Assembly: GCA_031552825.1 (NCBI GenBank) | Contig: JAVBMD010000016.1 | Coordinates: forward strand, 77,299-141,298 | Direction of reading: 5' to 3' | From: WQXF01 sp031552825 | GTDB lineage: Bacteria; Bacillota; Clostridia; Christensenellales; Aristaeellaceae | Length of the DNA: 64,000 nucleotides | In this document: piece after piece, positions 19,459 to 28,015 of the stretch | Layout of the letters: each line of letters opens with the position of its first letter | How positions within the stretch are numbered: position 1 is the first letter of the stretch | The notes under the pieces: generated by a model | Told to the model about the DNA's origin: nothing | Database searches by the model: none | Seen by the model: the letters and a program-made list of their open reading frames with translations, nothing else | Position numbers and translations under genes: made by a program

Positions 19459-19487
19459 TTGCTTATTTTTACAGTATATTGTAGAAT
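19459..19487 (+). promoter_or_regulatory. Promoter of the lipoprotein gene
   Basis: TTGCTT (19459-19464), 17 bp, TAGAAT (19482-19487) in an AT-rich 134-bp intergenic stretch, 36 bp before the start. Confidence 0.6.
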
Positions 19488-19522
19488 AATCACGCATTTT
19501 GCAAAAATAATTGGAGGATGAC

Positions 19523-19942
19523 ATGATGAAGAAATCTATCGCTCTCGCTCTGGTTCTCGTGCTCGCGCTGGTTACCTTGGCTGCCTGCGGCGCAAAGAAG
19601 GATGCCCCCGCCGCCGATCCCGCCGCCGCCTTGGTTGGCACTTGGGAAATGGATCCCCTCGCGGCGATGCAGGCTGCCGATCCTTCCGCTACCGCCATCC
19701 CCGGCATGGAGAACGCCAAGATCGGCTTTGAGTTCACCGCCGATGGCAAGCTCAATGTGACCATGATGGGGCAGACCGTTCCGGCCGGCGACTACAAGGT
19801 GAACGGCAACAAGATCACGATGGACATGGGCGCGATGGCCGGCGCCACCACTGGCACCGCCACCGATGTCGAATACAAAATCGATGGCAACAAGCTGTCT
19901 CTGACCGCCGAAGGCCAGACCGTCGAGCTGACCAAGAAATAA
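19523..19942 (+). CDS. Small lipoprotein with a lipocalin-like beta domain
   Basis: 139-aa lipoprotein. The signal peptide ends in the lipobox LAAC, so Cys should be lipidated and the protein tethered outside the membrane. The mature part has LVGTWEMDP, FEFTADGKLNVTMMG and YKIDGNKLSLTAEGQTVEL, the pattern of lipocalin-like or DUF5640-type domains that start with a GTW segment. Ligand unknown. GGAGG precedes two tandem ATG codons; the first (19523) is used here. It has its own promoter and terminator. Confidence 0.85.
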   Translation: MMKKSIALALVLVLALVTLAACGAKKDAPAADPAAALVGTWEMDPLAAMQAADPSATAIPGMENAKIGFEFTADGKLNVTMMGQTVPAGDYKVNGNKITMDMGAMAGATTGTATDVEYKIDGNKLSLTAEGQTVELTKK

Positions 19943-19961
19943 TTCCTTGCGAGGTTCAAAA

Positions 19962-19992
19962 AAACGAGTCGATTCGCATCGGCTCGTTTTCT
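19962..19992 (+). terminator. Terminator after the lipoprotein gene
   Basis: Stem ACGAGTCGAT/ATCGGCTCGT with a TCGC loop and flanking A and T runs. It may also serve the convergent MFS gene. Confidence 0.8.
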
Positions 19993-20003
19993 TATGCCCG
20001 TCT

Positions 20004-21248
20004 TTATACCGCTTTCCGCTTCCGCAGCGCCAGCACCGTCAGCAGCAGCGCCAGCGGAAATACCGTGCCCAGCAGAATACCGGTTTTAAGCGCAGATTGA
20101 CCCGCAAATAACGCGCCGTTCAGCCAACCAAACATTCCGCCGCCGCCAGCGCGTTCCGCTACCGCGCCTGCCAGCCACGGCCCCGCCGCGCAACCGATAT
20201 CCCCGCAAGCCGCCAGCATCGCGAACATCGCCGCGCCGCCCGCCGGAAAGCGCGCCGAGGTCATGCTGCAAGTACCCGGCCAGAAGATGCTCACCGAAAA
20301 GCCGGAAAGCGCGCAGGCGAACAGCGCCAGCGCCGGATGCGGCGCAAAGCAAAGCGTCAGATAGCACGCAACGCACAGCGCGCCGCATAGCAGCATGAAG
20401 CGGCGCAGGTCGATGCGCTCGCCGAACACGCCATAGATCATCCTGCCGGTGGCCATCATCAGCGCAAACAGGCAAGGCCCGAGCAAGTCTCCCCACATCT
20501 TCGGTACCCCGAGCGCCTGTTCGGCAAACATCGAGGCCCATTGCGCCACCGTCTGCTCCGATGCCCCCGCGCAGATCATCAGCATGAGAAAGGCGAAGAA
20601 CAGGGGCTTGCTGAGCAGCGTGCGCACCGAGGTGCGCTCGGCTTCAGCCTGCATCGCGGGCAGCGGCACGCGCACAAAGTTCAGCGCATTGAGCACCGGC
20701 ACCGCCGACCACGCGATCGGCAGCAGCCACCAAAGCCCTTGACCCACGGCCAGCAGCAGCACGGTGCTCACCAGCACCACCACCAGCTGCCCCCAGCAAT
20801 AGAAGGAATGCAGCAGTGCCATAGAGGCAGCCTTGCCGTTTTCCGGCGCAGGCAGGGCATCGACCACCGGGCTGACCAGCACCTCCAGCAACCCGCCGCC
20901 GACCGCGTAAAGCAGCACCGCCGCACAAAGCCCTGCATATACGTTTCCAATCAGCGGCAGCGCGCCCATCAGCAGCAGCCCAGCCGCCGAACATACCTGC
21001 GCCGCCACCAGCGGCACGCGATAGCCCATTCTGTGGGCGTAGCGCACGCAGAGGAGATCCACCGCCAACTGCGTCACAAAGTTAAGCAGTACCAGAAAGC
21101 CAAGCTGCTCATACGAAAGCCCGTACCGCAGTTGAAACACGATGAACAGCAGCGGCGCAAGGTTGTTGCAGATCGATTGGGTGACGATGCCCGCGTAACA
21201 CGCGTAACGCGTAGCGCGGTATTCGGATATGCCGTTGTTTTGTTTCAT
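20004..21248 (-). CDS. MFS transporter
   Basis: 414-aa major facilitator with about 12 membrane segments. The family A-motif position reads VRYAHRMGYRVPL between helices 2 and 3, and GERIDLRRFML lies between helices 8 and 9. The substrate cannot be named. The start at 21248 overlaps the aroE stop by ATGA, so the two are translationally coupled; the longer open frame upstream lies inside aroE and is not used. Its place after aroE may be a simple operon tail. Confidence 0.88.
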   Translation of the reverse strand: MKQNNGISEYRATRYACYAGIVTQSICNNLAPLLFIVFQLRYGLSYEQLGFLVLLNFVTQLAVDLLCVRYAHRMGYRVPLVAAQVCSAAGLLLMGALPLIGNVYAGLCAAVLLYAVGGGLLEVLVSPVVDALPAPENGKAASMALLHSFYCWGQLVVVLVSTVLLLAVGQGLWWLLPIAWSAVPVLNALNFVRVPLPAMQAEAERTSVRTLLSKPLFFAFLMLMICAGASEQTVAQWASMFAEQALGVPKMWGDLLGPCLFALMMATGRMIYGVFGERIDLRRFMLLCGALCVACYLTLCFAPHPALALFACALSGFSVSIFWPGTCSMTSARFPAGGAAMFAMLAACGDIGCAAGPWLAGAVAERAGGGGMFGWLNGALFAGQSALKTGILLGTVFPLALLLTVLALRKRKAV

Positions 21249-22132
21249 ACCAGCCCCTCCAGCGCCCGGAACAGTTCGCGCAGGACGCGCGTGGGCGGCG
21301 CGCCGCCGATCCAGCGCCGCTGCGCCTCCACCGCCTGATAGAACAGCATACCGAAGCCGCCCACACACCTGGCTCCCTGCCTGCCCGCGATCTCCAGCAG
21401 GCGGGTCAGCGGCGGATTGTACACGGCATCGAACACCGCCGAACAGCGATCCACCACCGCCTCGGAAACCACGCAAGCATCGGTGTTCGGGAAGGTGCCC
21501 AGCGGCGTGCAGTGCATGAGCAAGCCGTATTCGCGCGCTTCCTCTTCCAGCTCGCGCAACGAGATCAACCGAAGGCGCTTGTCGCCGTCGGTTTGCAGCG
21601 CCGCCAAATCCCGCACCAGCTTTTCCGCCCGGGCAGGCTCTCGCACCGCGAGGGTGACGCGGTTCTCGCGCCGCAGCATTTCGTAAGCCGCCGCCCGCGC
21701 CGCGCCGCCGCCACCGAGGATCAGCGCATGCAGATCGTTGGTGTCGACCAGCGCGGCATGCAGCGCCTGCATCAGGCCGGTGCCGTCGGTGTTGTACCCG
21801 GTTAGCGAGCCATCTTCACCAACGAGCACGGTATTGACCGCGCCGCAGGCCGACGCGGTTTCGTCCAGCTCGTCGAGCAGCGGGATGATGGCTTCCTTAT
21901 ATGGCACCGTAACGTTAAACCCCTGAAAGCTTTGGCGGAGCACATCCACCGCGCTGCCCAGCGCGTAGGGCTGCACCGGCATAGGGATATACACGGCGTT
22001 GGCGCCGCGCGCGGCGAAAAGCGAATTATGTATCTGCGGCGAAAGGGTATACGGCAGGCTCTCGCCGAGCAGCGCATACTTCCGCGTGCCCGCGTCGATA
22101 CGCGTATCGATAAACACGCCCACGATGTTCAC
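21245..22132 (-). CDS. aroE: Shikimate dehydrogenase
   Basis: NADP-dependent reduction of 3-dehydroshikimate in the chorismate pathway. The substrate site is seen as LPYTLSPQIHNS, catalytic Lys79 (VTVPYKE), Asn100 and Asp116 (YNTDGTG). The nucleotide loop is GGGGAARA near 138-145. The start is a GTG at 22132 that sits almost on AAAGGCGG; a second GTG three codons on (22123) has better spacing and may be the true start. It follows pheT by 15 bp, so aromatic amino acid supply and Phe-tRNA charging are co-transcribed under the T-box. Confidence 0.93.
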   Translation of the reverse strand: MNIVGVFIDTRIDAGTRKYALLGESLPYTLSPQIHNSLFAARGANAVYIPMPVQPYALGSAVDVLRQSFQGFNVTVPYKEAIIPLLDELDETASACGAVNTVLVGEDGSLTGYNTDGTGLMQALHAALVDTNDLHALILGGGGAARAAAYEMLRRENRVTLAVREPARAEKLVRDLAALQTDGDKRLRLISLRELEEEAREYGLLMHCTPLGTFPNTDACVVSEAVVDRCSAVFDAVYNPPLTRLLEIAGRQGARCVGGFGMLFYQAVEAQRRWIGGAPPTRVLRELFRALEGLV

Positions 22133-22147
22133 CCGCCTTTGTGTTCA

Positions 22148-24538
22148 TTATGCGCGAATCTCCGCGCCAAAGCGCTCCTTGCACACCGCCATGATGCGCT
22201 CGAAGGCTGGGGCGACGTCGCTATCGTTGAGCGTGCCTTCGGCGCTGCGGAACACCAGCGAGAACGCCACCGACTTTTTGCCGCTGAGCAACTGCGCGCC
22301 GCGGTATACGTCGAACACCTCCACGCGCTCCAGCAGCGCGCCGCCCGCCTGCACGATGGCCTCCTGCACCTCGCCGATCCGCGCCTCCTCAGCCATCACC
22401 AGCGCCAGATCGCGCGTCACCGCCGGGAATCGCGGCAATGGGCGGATCGCGCCCAGCGGCCTCTCCAGCGCCATCAACTGCTCTAGGTCTACCTCCGCCA
22501 GCATCGCGCGGCGCGGCAGGTCAAAGGCCTCGCCTACCTCGGGATGCACCTCGCCGAGCGTGGCGATGGCGACATCCCCCGCCATCAGCGTAGCGGAGCG
22601 GCCGGGATGATGATACGGCTGCCCACCCACCGCGATGCGCACGTCGATGCCGAACAGGCGCAGCAGCTCTGTCACCGCGCTGCGCAGGAAGTAGAAATCC
22701 ATCGCCGGGCCATACGCGCCGAGGCACAGCATCCACCGTTCGTGGGGCAGGCCTTCCTCGGTGCGCTGAGAAATATCGTAAATCGGGTTCATCTCGAACA
22801 GGCGGGCGCGCTCGTTGCTACGGCTGTTGTTGAGCCCCAGCATGGAGAGCATCGACGGCGCCAGCGTGCTGCGCATGACGCTGGTATCCTCGCCCAGCGG
22901 GTTGAGCACGCGCAGTTGCTCGCGGCGCGGATCGTTCTCGGGCAGGTTCAGTTTGTCGATCCACTTGGGCGTCACGAAGGAAAAGCTCAGCGTCTCGTAA
23001 TACCCGAGCGCGCAAAGGATGCGGCGCACCTTGTCTCGCACGCGGATGCGCTCGCCCTTTCCGCCCGGCGTCGCCTCGCCGCGCAGCGGTGTGGAAGCCA
23101 GATGCTCGTAGCCGTGGATGCGCAGCACCTCCTCGCACAGGTCGGCCTCCCTCTCCACATCCATGCGATAGGCCGGGGCGCGCGCGCGCAGCTCGTCGCC
23201 GGAAAGAGAAACCTCGAACTCCAAAGTGCGCAGGATGCGCGCCATCTCCTCGCCCGGAATATCCACCCCGGCCAAACGCGCGATGCGCCGCACCGAGGCC
23301 ACGACCTCCGGCGGTTGCGCCGGATTGGGATAGTGATCGTACACGCCCTCCACCACGTCGCCCGCGTCGAGCATGCGCACCAACTGGCAGGCGCGGTCGA
23401 TAGCCTCGTGCGCCGTGGCGGGACAAACGCCCTTCTCGAAGCGGCCGGACGCCTCGGTCCGCATGCCCAGTGTGCGGGAGGTGGTGCGGATGCTGGTGCG
23501 CTCGAAAGAGGCGCACTCGAAGAGCAGTGACTGTGTCTGCTCGGTGATCTCCGATTCCTCTCCGCCCATCACGCCCGCGATGCCGGTCGCGCCCTGCGAA
23601 TCGGCGATGACCAGCATATCCGGCGTGAGCTGGCGCTCCTTGCCGTCCAGCGTGCGCAGCGTCTCCCCGTCGCGCGCGCGGCGCACGATGATGGCCGCCT
23701 CGCGCACCTTGCCCAAATCGAAAGCGTGCATCGGATGGCCGGTCTCGAGCATCACGTAGTTGGTGATGTCCACCACATTATTGATGGAGCGCACCCCGGC
23801 GGCATGCAGCGCGGCGCGCAGCCACATCGGCGAGGGCTTTACGCGCACGTTTTTCACCACGCGCCCCACATAGCGCGGGCACAGCACGCTATCCTCAACC
23901 GAGATGCGCACGGCATCCTCCACCGCGCCGGGCACGGTATCCACCGTGATCTCCGGCTTGCGAAACCGCGTGCCCATCGTGACGGCGGTCTCGCGCGCCA
24001 CGCCCCATACGCACTGGCAATCCGGCCGGTTGGCCAGAATTTCGAAATCGATCACCTGATCGTCAATGCCCAGCAGCGGGCGTACATCGGCGCCCAGCGG
24101 GTGCTCCTCCTGAAAGAGCAGGATGCCCGCATCGCCCACCGAGGGATACAGCTCCACCGGCACGCCCAGCTCCGGCCCGGAGCACAGCATGCCCTGCGAG
24201 GCGGCGCCGCGCAGCTTGCCCTCGCGGATCTTCTTGCCGCCGGGCAGCTCCGCGCCGTCCACCGCCACCGGTACCAGATCCCCGGCCTTGACGTTGGGCG
24301 CGCCGGTAACGATCTGCAACACCCTTTCGCCCACGTCAACCTGACAGATTTGCAGATGGTCGGAATCCTGATGCTTCTCCACCGACAAAATGCGCCCCAC
24401 CACCACGCCCGACACCTCGGCGCTCAAATCGTCGATGCCCTCGATGCCGGTGCCGTGCATAATCATCTGATGCTGATATTCCGCCGCCGAAACCGGGATT
24501 TCGGCGTATTGCTCCAGCCATTTCTTGCTGACCTTCAT
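22148..24538 (-). CDS. pheT: Phenylalanyl-tRNA synthetase beta subunit
   Basis: 796-aa beta subunit of the heterotetrameric PheRS. Order: N-terminal tRNA-binding domain (about 40-150), B3/B4 editing domain (about 210-380), B5 (about 400-475), catalytic-like core, and an FDX-ACB anticodon-binding domain at the C-terminus (FPAVTRDLALVM onward). Length and order match the bacterial family. A GAGGGAAGAG stretch precedes the ATG. Second gene of pheS-pheT-aroE-MFS. Confidence 0.97.
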   Translation of the reverse strand: MKVSKKWLEQYAEIPVSAAEYQHQMIMHGTGIEGIDDLSAEVSGVVVGRILSVEKHQDSDHLQICQVDVGERVLQIVTGAPNVKAGDLVPVAVDGAELPGGKKIREGKLRGAASQGMLCSGPELGVPVELYPSVGDAGILLFQEEHPLGADVRPLLGIDDQVIDFEILANRPDCQCVWGVARETAVTMGTRFRKPEITVDTVPGAVEDAVRISVEDSVLCPRYVGRVVKNVRVKPSPMWLRAALHAAGVRSINNVVDITNYVMLETGHPMHAFDLGKVREAAIIVRRARDGETLRTLDGKERQLTPDMLVIADSQGATGIAGVMGGEESEITEQTQSLLFECASFERTSIRTTSRTLGMRTEASGRFEKGVCPATAHEAIDRACQLVRMLDAGDVVEGVYDHYPNPAQPPEVVASVRRIARLAGVDIPGEEMARILRTLEFEVSLSGDELRARAPAYRMDVEREADLCEEVLRIHGYEHLASTPLRGEATPGGKGERIRVRDKVRRILCALGYYETLSFSFVTPKWIDKLNLPENDPRREQLRVLNPLGEDTSVMRSTLAPSMLSMLGLNNSRSNERARLFEMNPIYDISQRTEEGLPHERWMLCLGAYGPAMDFYFLRSAVTELLRLFGIDVRIAVGGQPYHHPGRSATLMAGDVAIATLGEVHPEVGEAFDLPRRAMLAEVDLEQLMALERPLGAIRPLPRFPAVTRDLALVMAEEARIGEVQEAIVQAGGALLERVEVFDVYRGAQLLSGKKSVAFSLVFRSAEGTLNDSDVAPAFERIMAVCKERFGAEIRA

Positions 24539-24618
24539 ATGCTTTCTCTTCCCTCTTCCCTCAAGTGTTTTCTTGTGATTTCCCTCGTCTCGCGGAGAGC
24601 AATCACTTCAATCATTCC

Positions 24619-25647
24619 TTAGCGGAACTGCTCGAGGAAGCGCACATCGCCCTCGAACATCAGGCGCATATCGGCGATGCCGTAGCGCAGCAGCGCGATG
24701 CGCTCGAGCCCCACGCCGAAGGCGAAGCCGCTGAAGCGCTTGCTGTCCACGCCGCACAACTCCAGCACCTTGGGATTAACCATGCCCGCGCCGAGGATCT
24801 CGATCCAGCCGGTGCCCTTGCAGGTGCGGCAGCCCGCGCCGTGGCAGTGTACGCAGGTCAGGTCGACCTCAGCGGAGGGCTCTGTGAACGGGAAGAAGGA
24901 GGGGCGGAAGCGCGTCTTGATATCCGGCCCATACAGCCGCTTGGCGAATGCGTCCAGCGTACCCTTGAGGTCGGCCATGGTCACGTCCTCCCCGACCAGC
25001 AGGCCTTCGAGCTGGTGGAACACCGGCGAATGCGTGGCGTCCATCTCGTCGGCGCGGTACACGCGGCCGGGGCATACGATGCGCAGCGGCGGCTTGCGCG
25101 AGAGCATGGTGCGCGCCTGCACCGGCGAGGTATGCGTGCGCAGCACGATGTTGTCGTCGATATAGAAGGTATCCTGCGCATCGCGCGCCGGGTGATTCTT
25201 GGGCAGGTTGAGCAGCTCGAAGTTAAACAGATCCAGCTCCACCTCCGGCCCTTCAACCACCTCAAAGCCCATGCCGGTGAACACCTCCAACACCTCGTCG
25301 AGCACGAGCGTGATCGGGTGCGGGCTGCCCAGCTTGGGGCCGAGCATCGGTTGGGTCACGTCGATGGTTTCGCGCGCCAGCGCCAGCGTGCGCTCGCGGG
25401 CGAGAATGCGATGGCCAAGGGTGTCGAGCCAAGCGGTGGCCTTCTCCCGCGCATCGTTAATCATCTGGCCGACGCCAGGGCGCTCCTCGGCAGGCACCTG
25501 CCCCATGGCGCGCAAAAGCGCCGTCAACTCGCCCTTTTTGCCGAGCACGCGCAGGCGAATAGCCTCCAGCCCTTGCGAATCCTCGATGCCGCGCAGTTCG
25601 TTTTCCAGCGTCTGCAGTAGCTGCTGAATGCTCTCCTGAATGTTCAT
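24619..25647 (-). CDS. pheS: Phenylalanyl-tRNA synthetase alpha subunit
   Basis: 342-aa catalytic alpha subunit. The N-terminal coiled coil is followed by the class II core with HPITLVLDEV, FHQLEG (motif 2 region) and the C-terminal GFAFGVGLERIALLRYGI (motif 3). A CVHCHGAGCRTCKGTGWIEI segment is typical of PheS from Bacillota. The start at 25647 follows GGGAG; upstream in-frame codons overlap the leader. Controlled by the T-box directly upstream. Confidence 0.97.
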   Translation of the reverse strand: MNIQESIQQLLQTLENELRGIEDSQGLEAIRLRVLGKKGELTALLRAMGQVPAEERPGVGQMINDAREKATAWLDTLGHRILARERTLALARETIDVTQPMLGPKLGSPHPITLVLDEVLEVFTGMGFEVVEGPEVELDLFNFELLNLPKNHPARDAQDTFYIDDNIVLRTHTSPVQARTMLSRKPPLRIVCPGRVYRADEMDATHSPVFHQLEGLLVGEDVTMADLKGTLDAFAKRLYGPDIKTRFRPSFFPFTEPSAEVDLTCVHCHGAGCRTCKGTGWIEILGAGMVNPKVLELCGVDSKRFSGFAFGVGLERIALLRYGIADMRLMFEGDVRFLEQFR

Positions 25648-25683
25648 CCCTTCGCTCCCTTTCGATACAAAAGCTTTGCACAT

Positions 25684-25945
25684 AAAAAAGCGCTCACGTC
25701 CCTATGGGACGAAAGCGCCATGCTTCGTGGTACCACCCAAATTCGCCACGCGCGCGTGTGCGCGCAAGGCCTCGCTTTGGTAACGGGCGCGTGCCCGGCT
25801 TCGCCTCGGCCAATGCGGCCTCAACGAAGCGGCTCCGGAGTGAATTTCCCGCGAACCTCCCGGGCGGCTTTCAGCCGATGGCCTGCCCTCTCTGCGGAGC
25901 GGCTCTGCTTGCGAGCGTTGTCTCCTTCATTGCCTGTGCGTATGT
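25684..25945 (-). promoter_or_regulatory. T-box riboswitch of the pheST operon (Phe specifier)
   Basis: The leader holds, in order on the minus strand, a stem I region with AGAGAGGG, a specifier region with TTC at 25842-25844 followed by ACTCC, the conserved T-box core GGGTGGTACCACG (25726-25738) and a terminator with stem GCGCTTTCGTCCC/GGGACGTGAGCGC and T run (25684-25718). Uncharged tRNA-Phe should stabilise the antiterminator and turn on pheST and the genes behind it. The specifier is my best reading; another TTC lies 10 nt away. Confidence 0.93.
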
Positions 25946-25955
25946 GATTTCGAGT

Positions 25956-25984
25956 AGTATATCATGCTGCCCTAGGGTTGGCAA
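25956..25984 (-). promoter_or_regulatory. Promoter of the pheST leader
   Basis: Minus strand TTGCCA (25979-25984), 17 bp, TATACT (25956-25961), directly upstream of the T-box. Confidence 0.8.
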
Positions 25985-26020
25985 GAAATATTTTGCGCTT
26001 GCCGCGCGAACGCATGAAAG

Positions 26021-26779
26021 CTAGCGGGGCGCTGATTCGACAGGCACAAAGCAATACGGTGCCTCCTGCGTCCCTTCGCCTTCTAACACGTACTCGCCCG
26101 CCGCGTTCAGATCCAGCCAAAGCATCGGGCGCACGCCGACATTGTCTCGCTCGATGCTCGCCGCGCCTAGGTCACCGCTTGAGCGCACGGTGACCAGCGT
26201 CGGCACATCCTTGCCGCTGCCCTTGGTACGGGTATAATACGCGCCATCGCCCGTATCGGAAACCCATAACCCCTGCCCTATGGCATGCTTCGTTCCCTGC
26301 GCGCGGCGCTGCGCATCCTTCTTGCCGCCGGATGTTTGAAAGCCGTACTCCGGGTTGAGCATGTCCTCACGCATCGGGATCTGCACCCTTCCGGCCGCAT
26401 CGCCGGGCGCAAGCAATTTCGCCTCTTCCTGCGAAAAGGCTTGGGCTACAAAGTTTTCATTTAGCCACCATTGAAGCTCGCTGCCTTCCCATTCGTTGCT
26501 GCTCCAGCCAAAGAACCGGCTATCTAAAATCTTTTCCGTTAGCAGCAGCGCCTTGCCATCACGAACCGTCAGCACGCGCCAATGGAGCGGCTCCACCCCT
26601 TCTTCCTGCACAAACAAGCCAAACTCCAGGTAGGTATACCCGGCCTGCGCGTTCCAGCCGCACAGTTTCTTCGCAACAGGCAAAGCAGCGCCGTTCCCGG
26701 CAAACACCCGGAACGGCATCAGGATGCAGATGCACAGCATCAGCAATCGTGCGGTCAACACACCCCTGCATGAGCGCAT
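26021..26779 (-). CDS. Secreted DUF6273-type protein
   Basis: 252-aa exported protein with an N-terminal signal segment (LLMLCICILMPFRVFA). The mature part has HWRVLTVRDGKALLLTEK, the WEGSELQWWLN block and a closing GVRPMLWLDL, which together mark the DUF6273 domain found in secreted proteins of gut Clostridia. Function unknown. The start at 26779 follows GAGGAGGG. It comes 34 bp after the DUF1292 gene on the same strand, so it may be the last gene of the ireB operon. Confidence 0.75.
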   Translation of the reverse strand: MRSCRGVLTARLLMLCICILMPFRVFAGNGAALPVAKKLCGWNAQAGYTYLEFGLFVQEEGVEPLHWRVLTVRDGKALLLTEKILDSRFFGWSSNEWEGSELQWWLNENFVAQAFSQEEAKLLAPGDAAGRVQIPMREDMLNPEYGFQTSGGKKDAQRRAQGTKHAIGQGLWVSDTGDGAYYTRTKGSGKDVPTLVTVRSSGDLGAASIERDNVGVRPMLWLDLNAAGEYVLEGEGTQEAPYCFVPVESAPR

Positions 26780-26813
26780 GCAAACGCCCTCCTCTGGTTT
26801 TCCTATGCCTCGC

Positions 26814-27230
26814 TCAGTGCAGCACTCGCGGCTCACCGCCGCAATCGCCTTGGCATCCGTCTATATCGCAGCTACAACCGCAGCCGCACTCGGCTTCTTC
26901 CTCGTCGAAGTCAAAGTCAATCTCCGAGAGCGTCTCGTGCAGCGCCTGCGACATGTATTCGCCAAACACCGCCTGCAATTCGTCTTGGTCGTCGAGCATC
27001 ACGTACTGATCCGCGCCGCCCTCCGGATCCGGCTGCACCCGCAGCAACACCAGTTCATCCTCCTCGGCGGACTGCGGCGCCAAATCGGCCAGCACGACAT
27101 AGGGCACGCCCTCATATTCAAGCGCGGCCACGAACCGGAAGCGCAGCACGCGCCCCGTCGGATCGGTCAGCTCCACGAGCGGCTGTTCAGCCAGCGCATC
27201 CTCCCAAGAGGTTTCGTCGATCGGGTTCAT
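26814..27230 (-). CDS. DUF1292-family protein with Cys-rich tail
   Basis: 138-aa acidic protein of the DUF1292 (YrzB) family: LVELTDPTGRVLRFRFVAALEYEGVPYVVL and the YVMLDDQDELQAVF end segment. The C-terminus carries DFDEEEAECGCGCSCDIDGC, an acidic Cys-rich tail that could bind metal. Its start overlaps the stop of the ruvX fusion by ATGA, so translation is coupled. It is the second DUF1292 domain in a row, so it likely arose by duplication. Function unknown. Confidence 0.85.
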   Translation of the reverse strand: MNPIDETSWEDALAEQPLVELTDPTGRVLRFRFVAALEYEGVPYVVLADLAPQSAEEDELVLLRVQPDPEGGADQYVMLDDQDELQAVFGEYMSQALHETLSEIDFDFDEEEAECGCGCSCDIDGCQGDCGGEPRVLH

Positions 27231-27976
27231 TGGTCCTCTCCCTCGTCCGGCTCATCGTCCGATTCCTCGTCCTGTTCGGACAGCACGACAAATTTATCGA
27301 ACACCGCCTGCATGAGATCCTCATCCTCGACGGTTACATAGCAATCCTCGCCCTTGTCATCCTTTTCGATGCGAAGAATGTAAACCTCGCTCTCCTCGCC
27401 ATCCTCATCGTCCGCGCCGGTGAGCAATACGTACTCGTGCCCTTCGTACTCCAGCGTCATGAGGTGAACGAATTGTACGGGGTTGCCCTCTTCGTCTACC
27501 AGCTCCACCAAGTTCTCCTGTTCCTGCATCGCCTGTTCCTCCTTATTGTGTGCTGCGGCATCCAAATATGCCTGCAGGATCACCGCCGCCGCCACCTTGT
27601 CCACCACCTCGCGGCGCTGCTCGCGCCGTACGCCGCCTTGGATCAGCGCCTGCTCGGCGGTCACGGTGGAAAGGCGCTCGTCCCAAAAGGCGATGCGCAA
27701 TCCCGCTTTTTCCAATTCAGCGGCAAAGGCGCGCACCTTCTCGGCTTGTCCACCCTGCGAACCATCCATATTGCGCGGAAGGCCGCATAACACTTGGTCT
27801 GTTTGATATTGCGCGGCAAGGGCGGCGAAGTGCCGCGTATCCGGCCCATAACCGACGCGCTGATAGGTTTTCAGCGGTTGCGCGGTATAGCCCAGCGGAT
27901 CGCTGACCGCCACGCCGATGCGCCGGTCGCCCACATCCAAGCACAAAATACGGGCCGGGGATTGTTGCAAGCGCAC
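27227..27976 (-). CDS. ruvX: RuvX/YqgF Holliday junction resolvase-like protein fused to a DUF1292 domain
   Basis: Residues 1-148 are RuvX/YqgF, an RNase H-fold nuclease linked to rRNA processing and Holliday junction resolution: LCLDVGDRRIGVAVSDPLG with Asp14, LCGLPRNMDGS, and WDERLSTVTAEQAL. Residues 150-249 are a DUF1292 domain with an acidic tail. In Bacillus these are two neighbouring genes (yrrK, yrzB). Here no stop separates them. The ATG at codon 150 (27529) has AAGGAGG 8 nt upstream, so the DUF1292 part may also be made alone. Either an intact fusion or a gene pair that lost its stop codon. Confidence 0.88.
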   Translation of the reverse strand: MRLQQSPARILCLDVGDRRIGVAVSDPLGYTAQPLKTYQRVGYGPDTRHFAALAAQYQTDQVLCGLPRNMDGSQGGQAEKVRAFAAELEKAGLRIAFWDERLSTVTAEQALIQGGVRREQRREVVDKVAAAVILQAYLDAAAHNKEEQAMQEQENLVELVDEEGNPVQFVHLMTLEYEGHEYVLLTGADDEDGEESEVYILRIEKDDKGEDCYVTVEDEDLMQAVFDKFVVLSEQDEESDDEPDEGEDQ

Positions 27977-28015
27977 ACCCTCCTAAATAGAATGATCCAA
28001 ACTAACTAGAATGAT

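Noticed and set aside
27986..28012. Two copies of TAGAATGATC with AAA between the AKR and ruvX genes
   Set aside because: Short, no gene or hairpin depends on it; chance or a small duplication.
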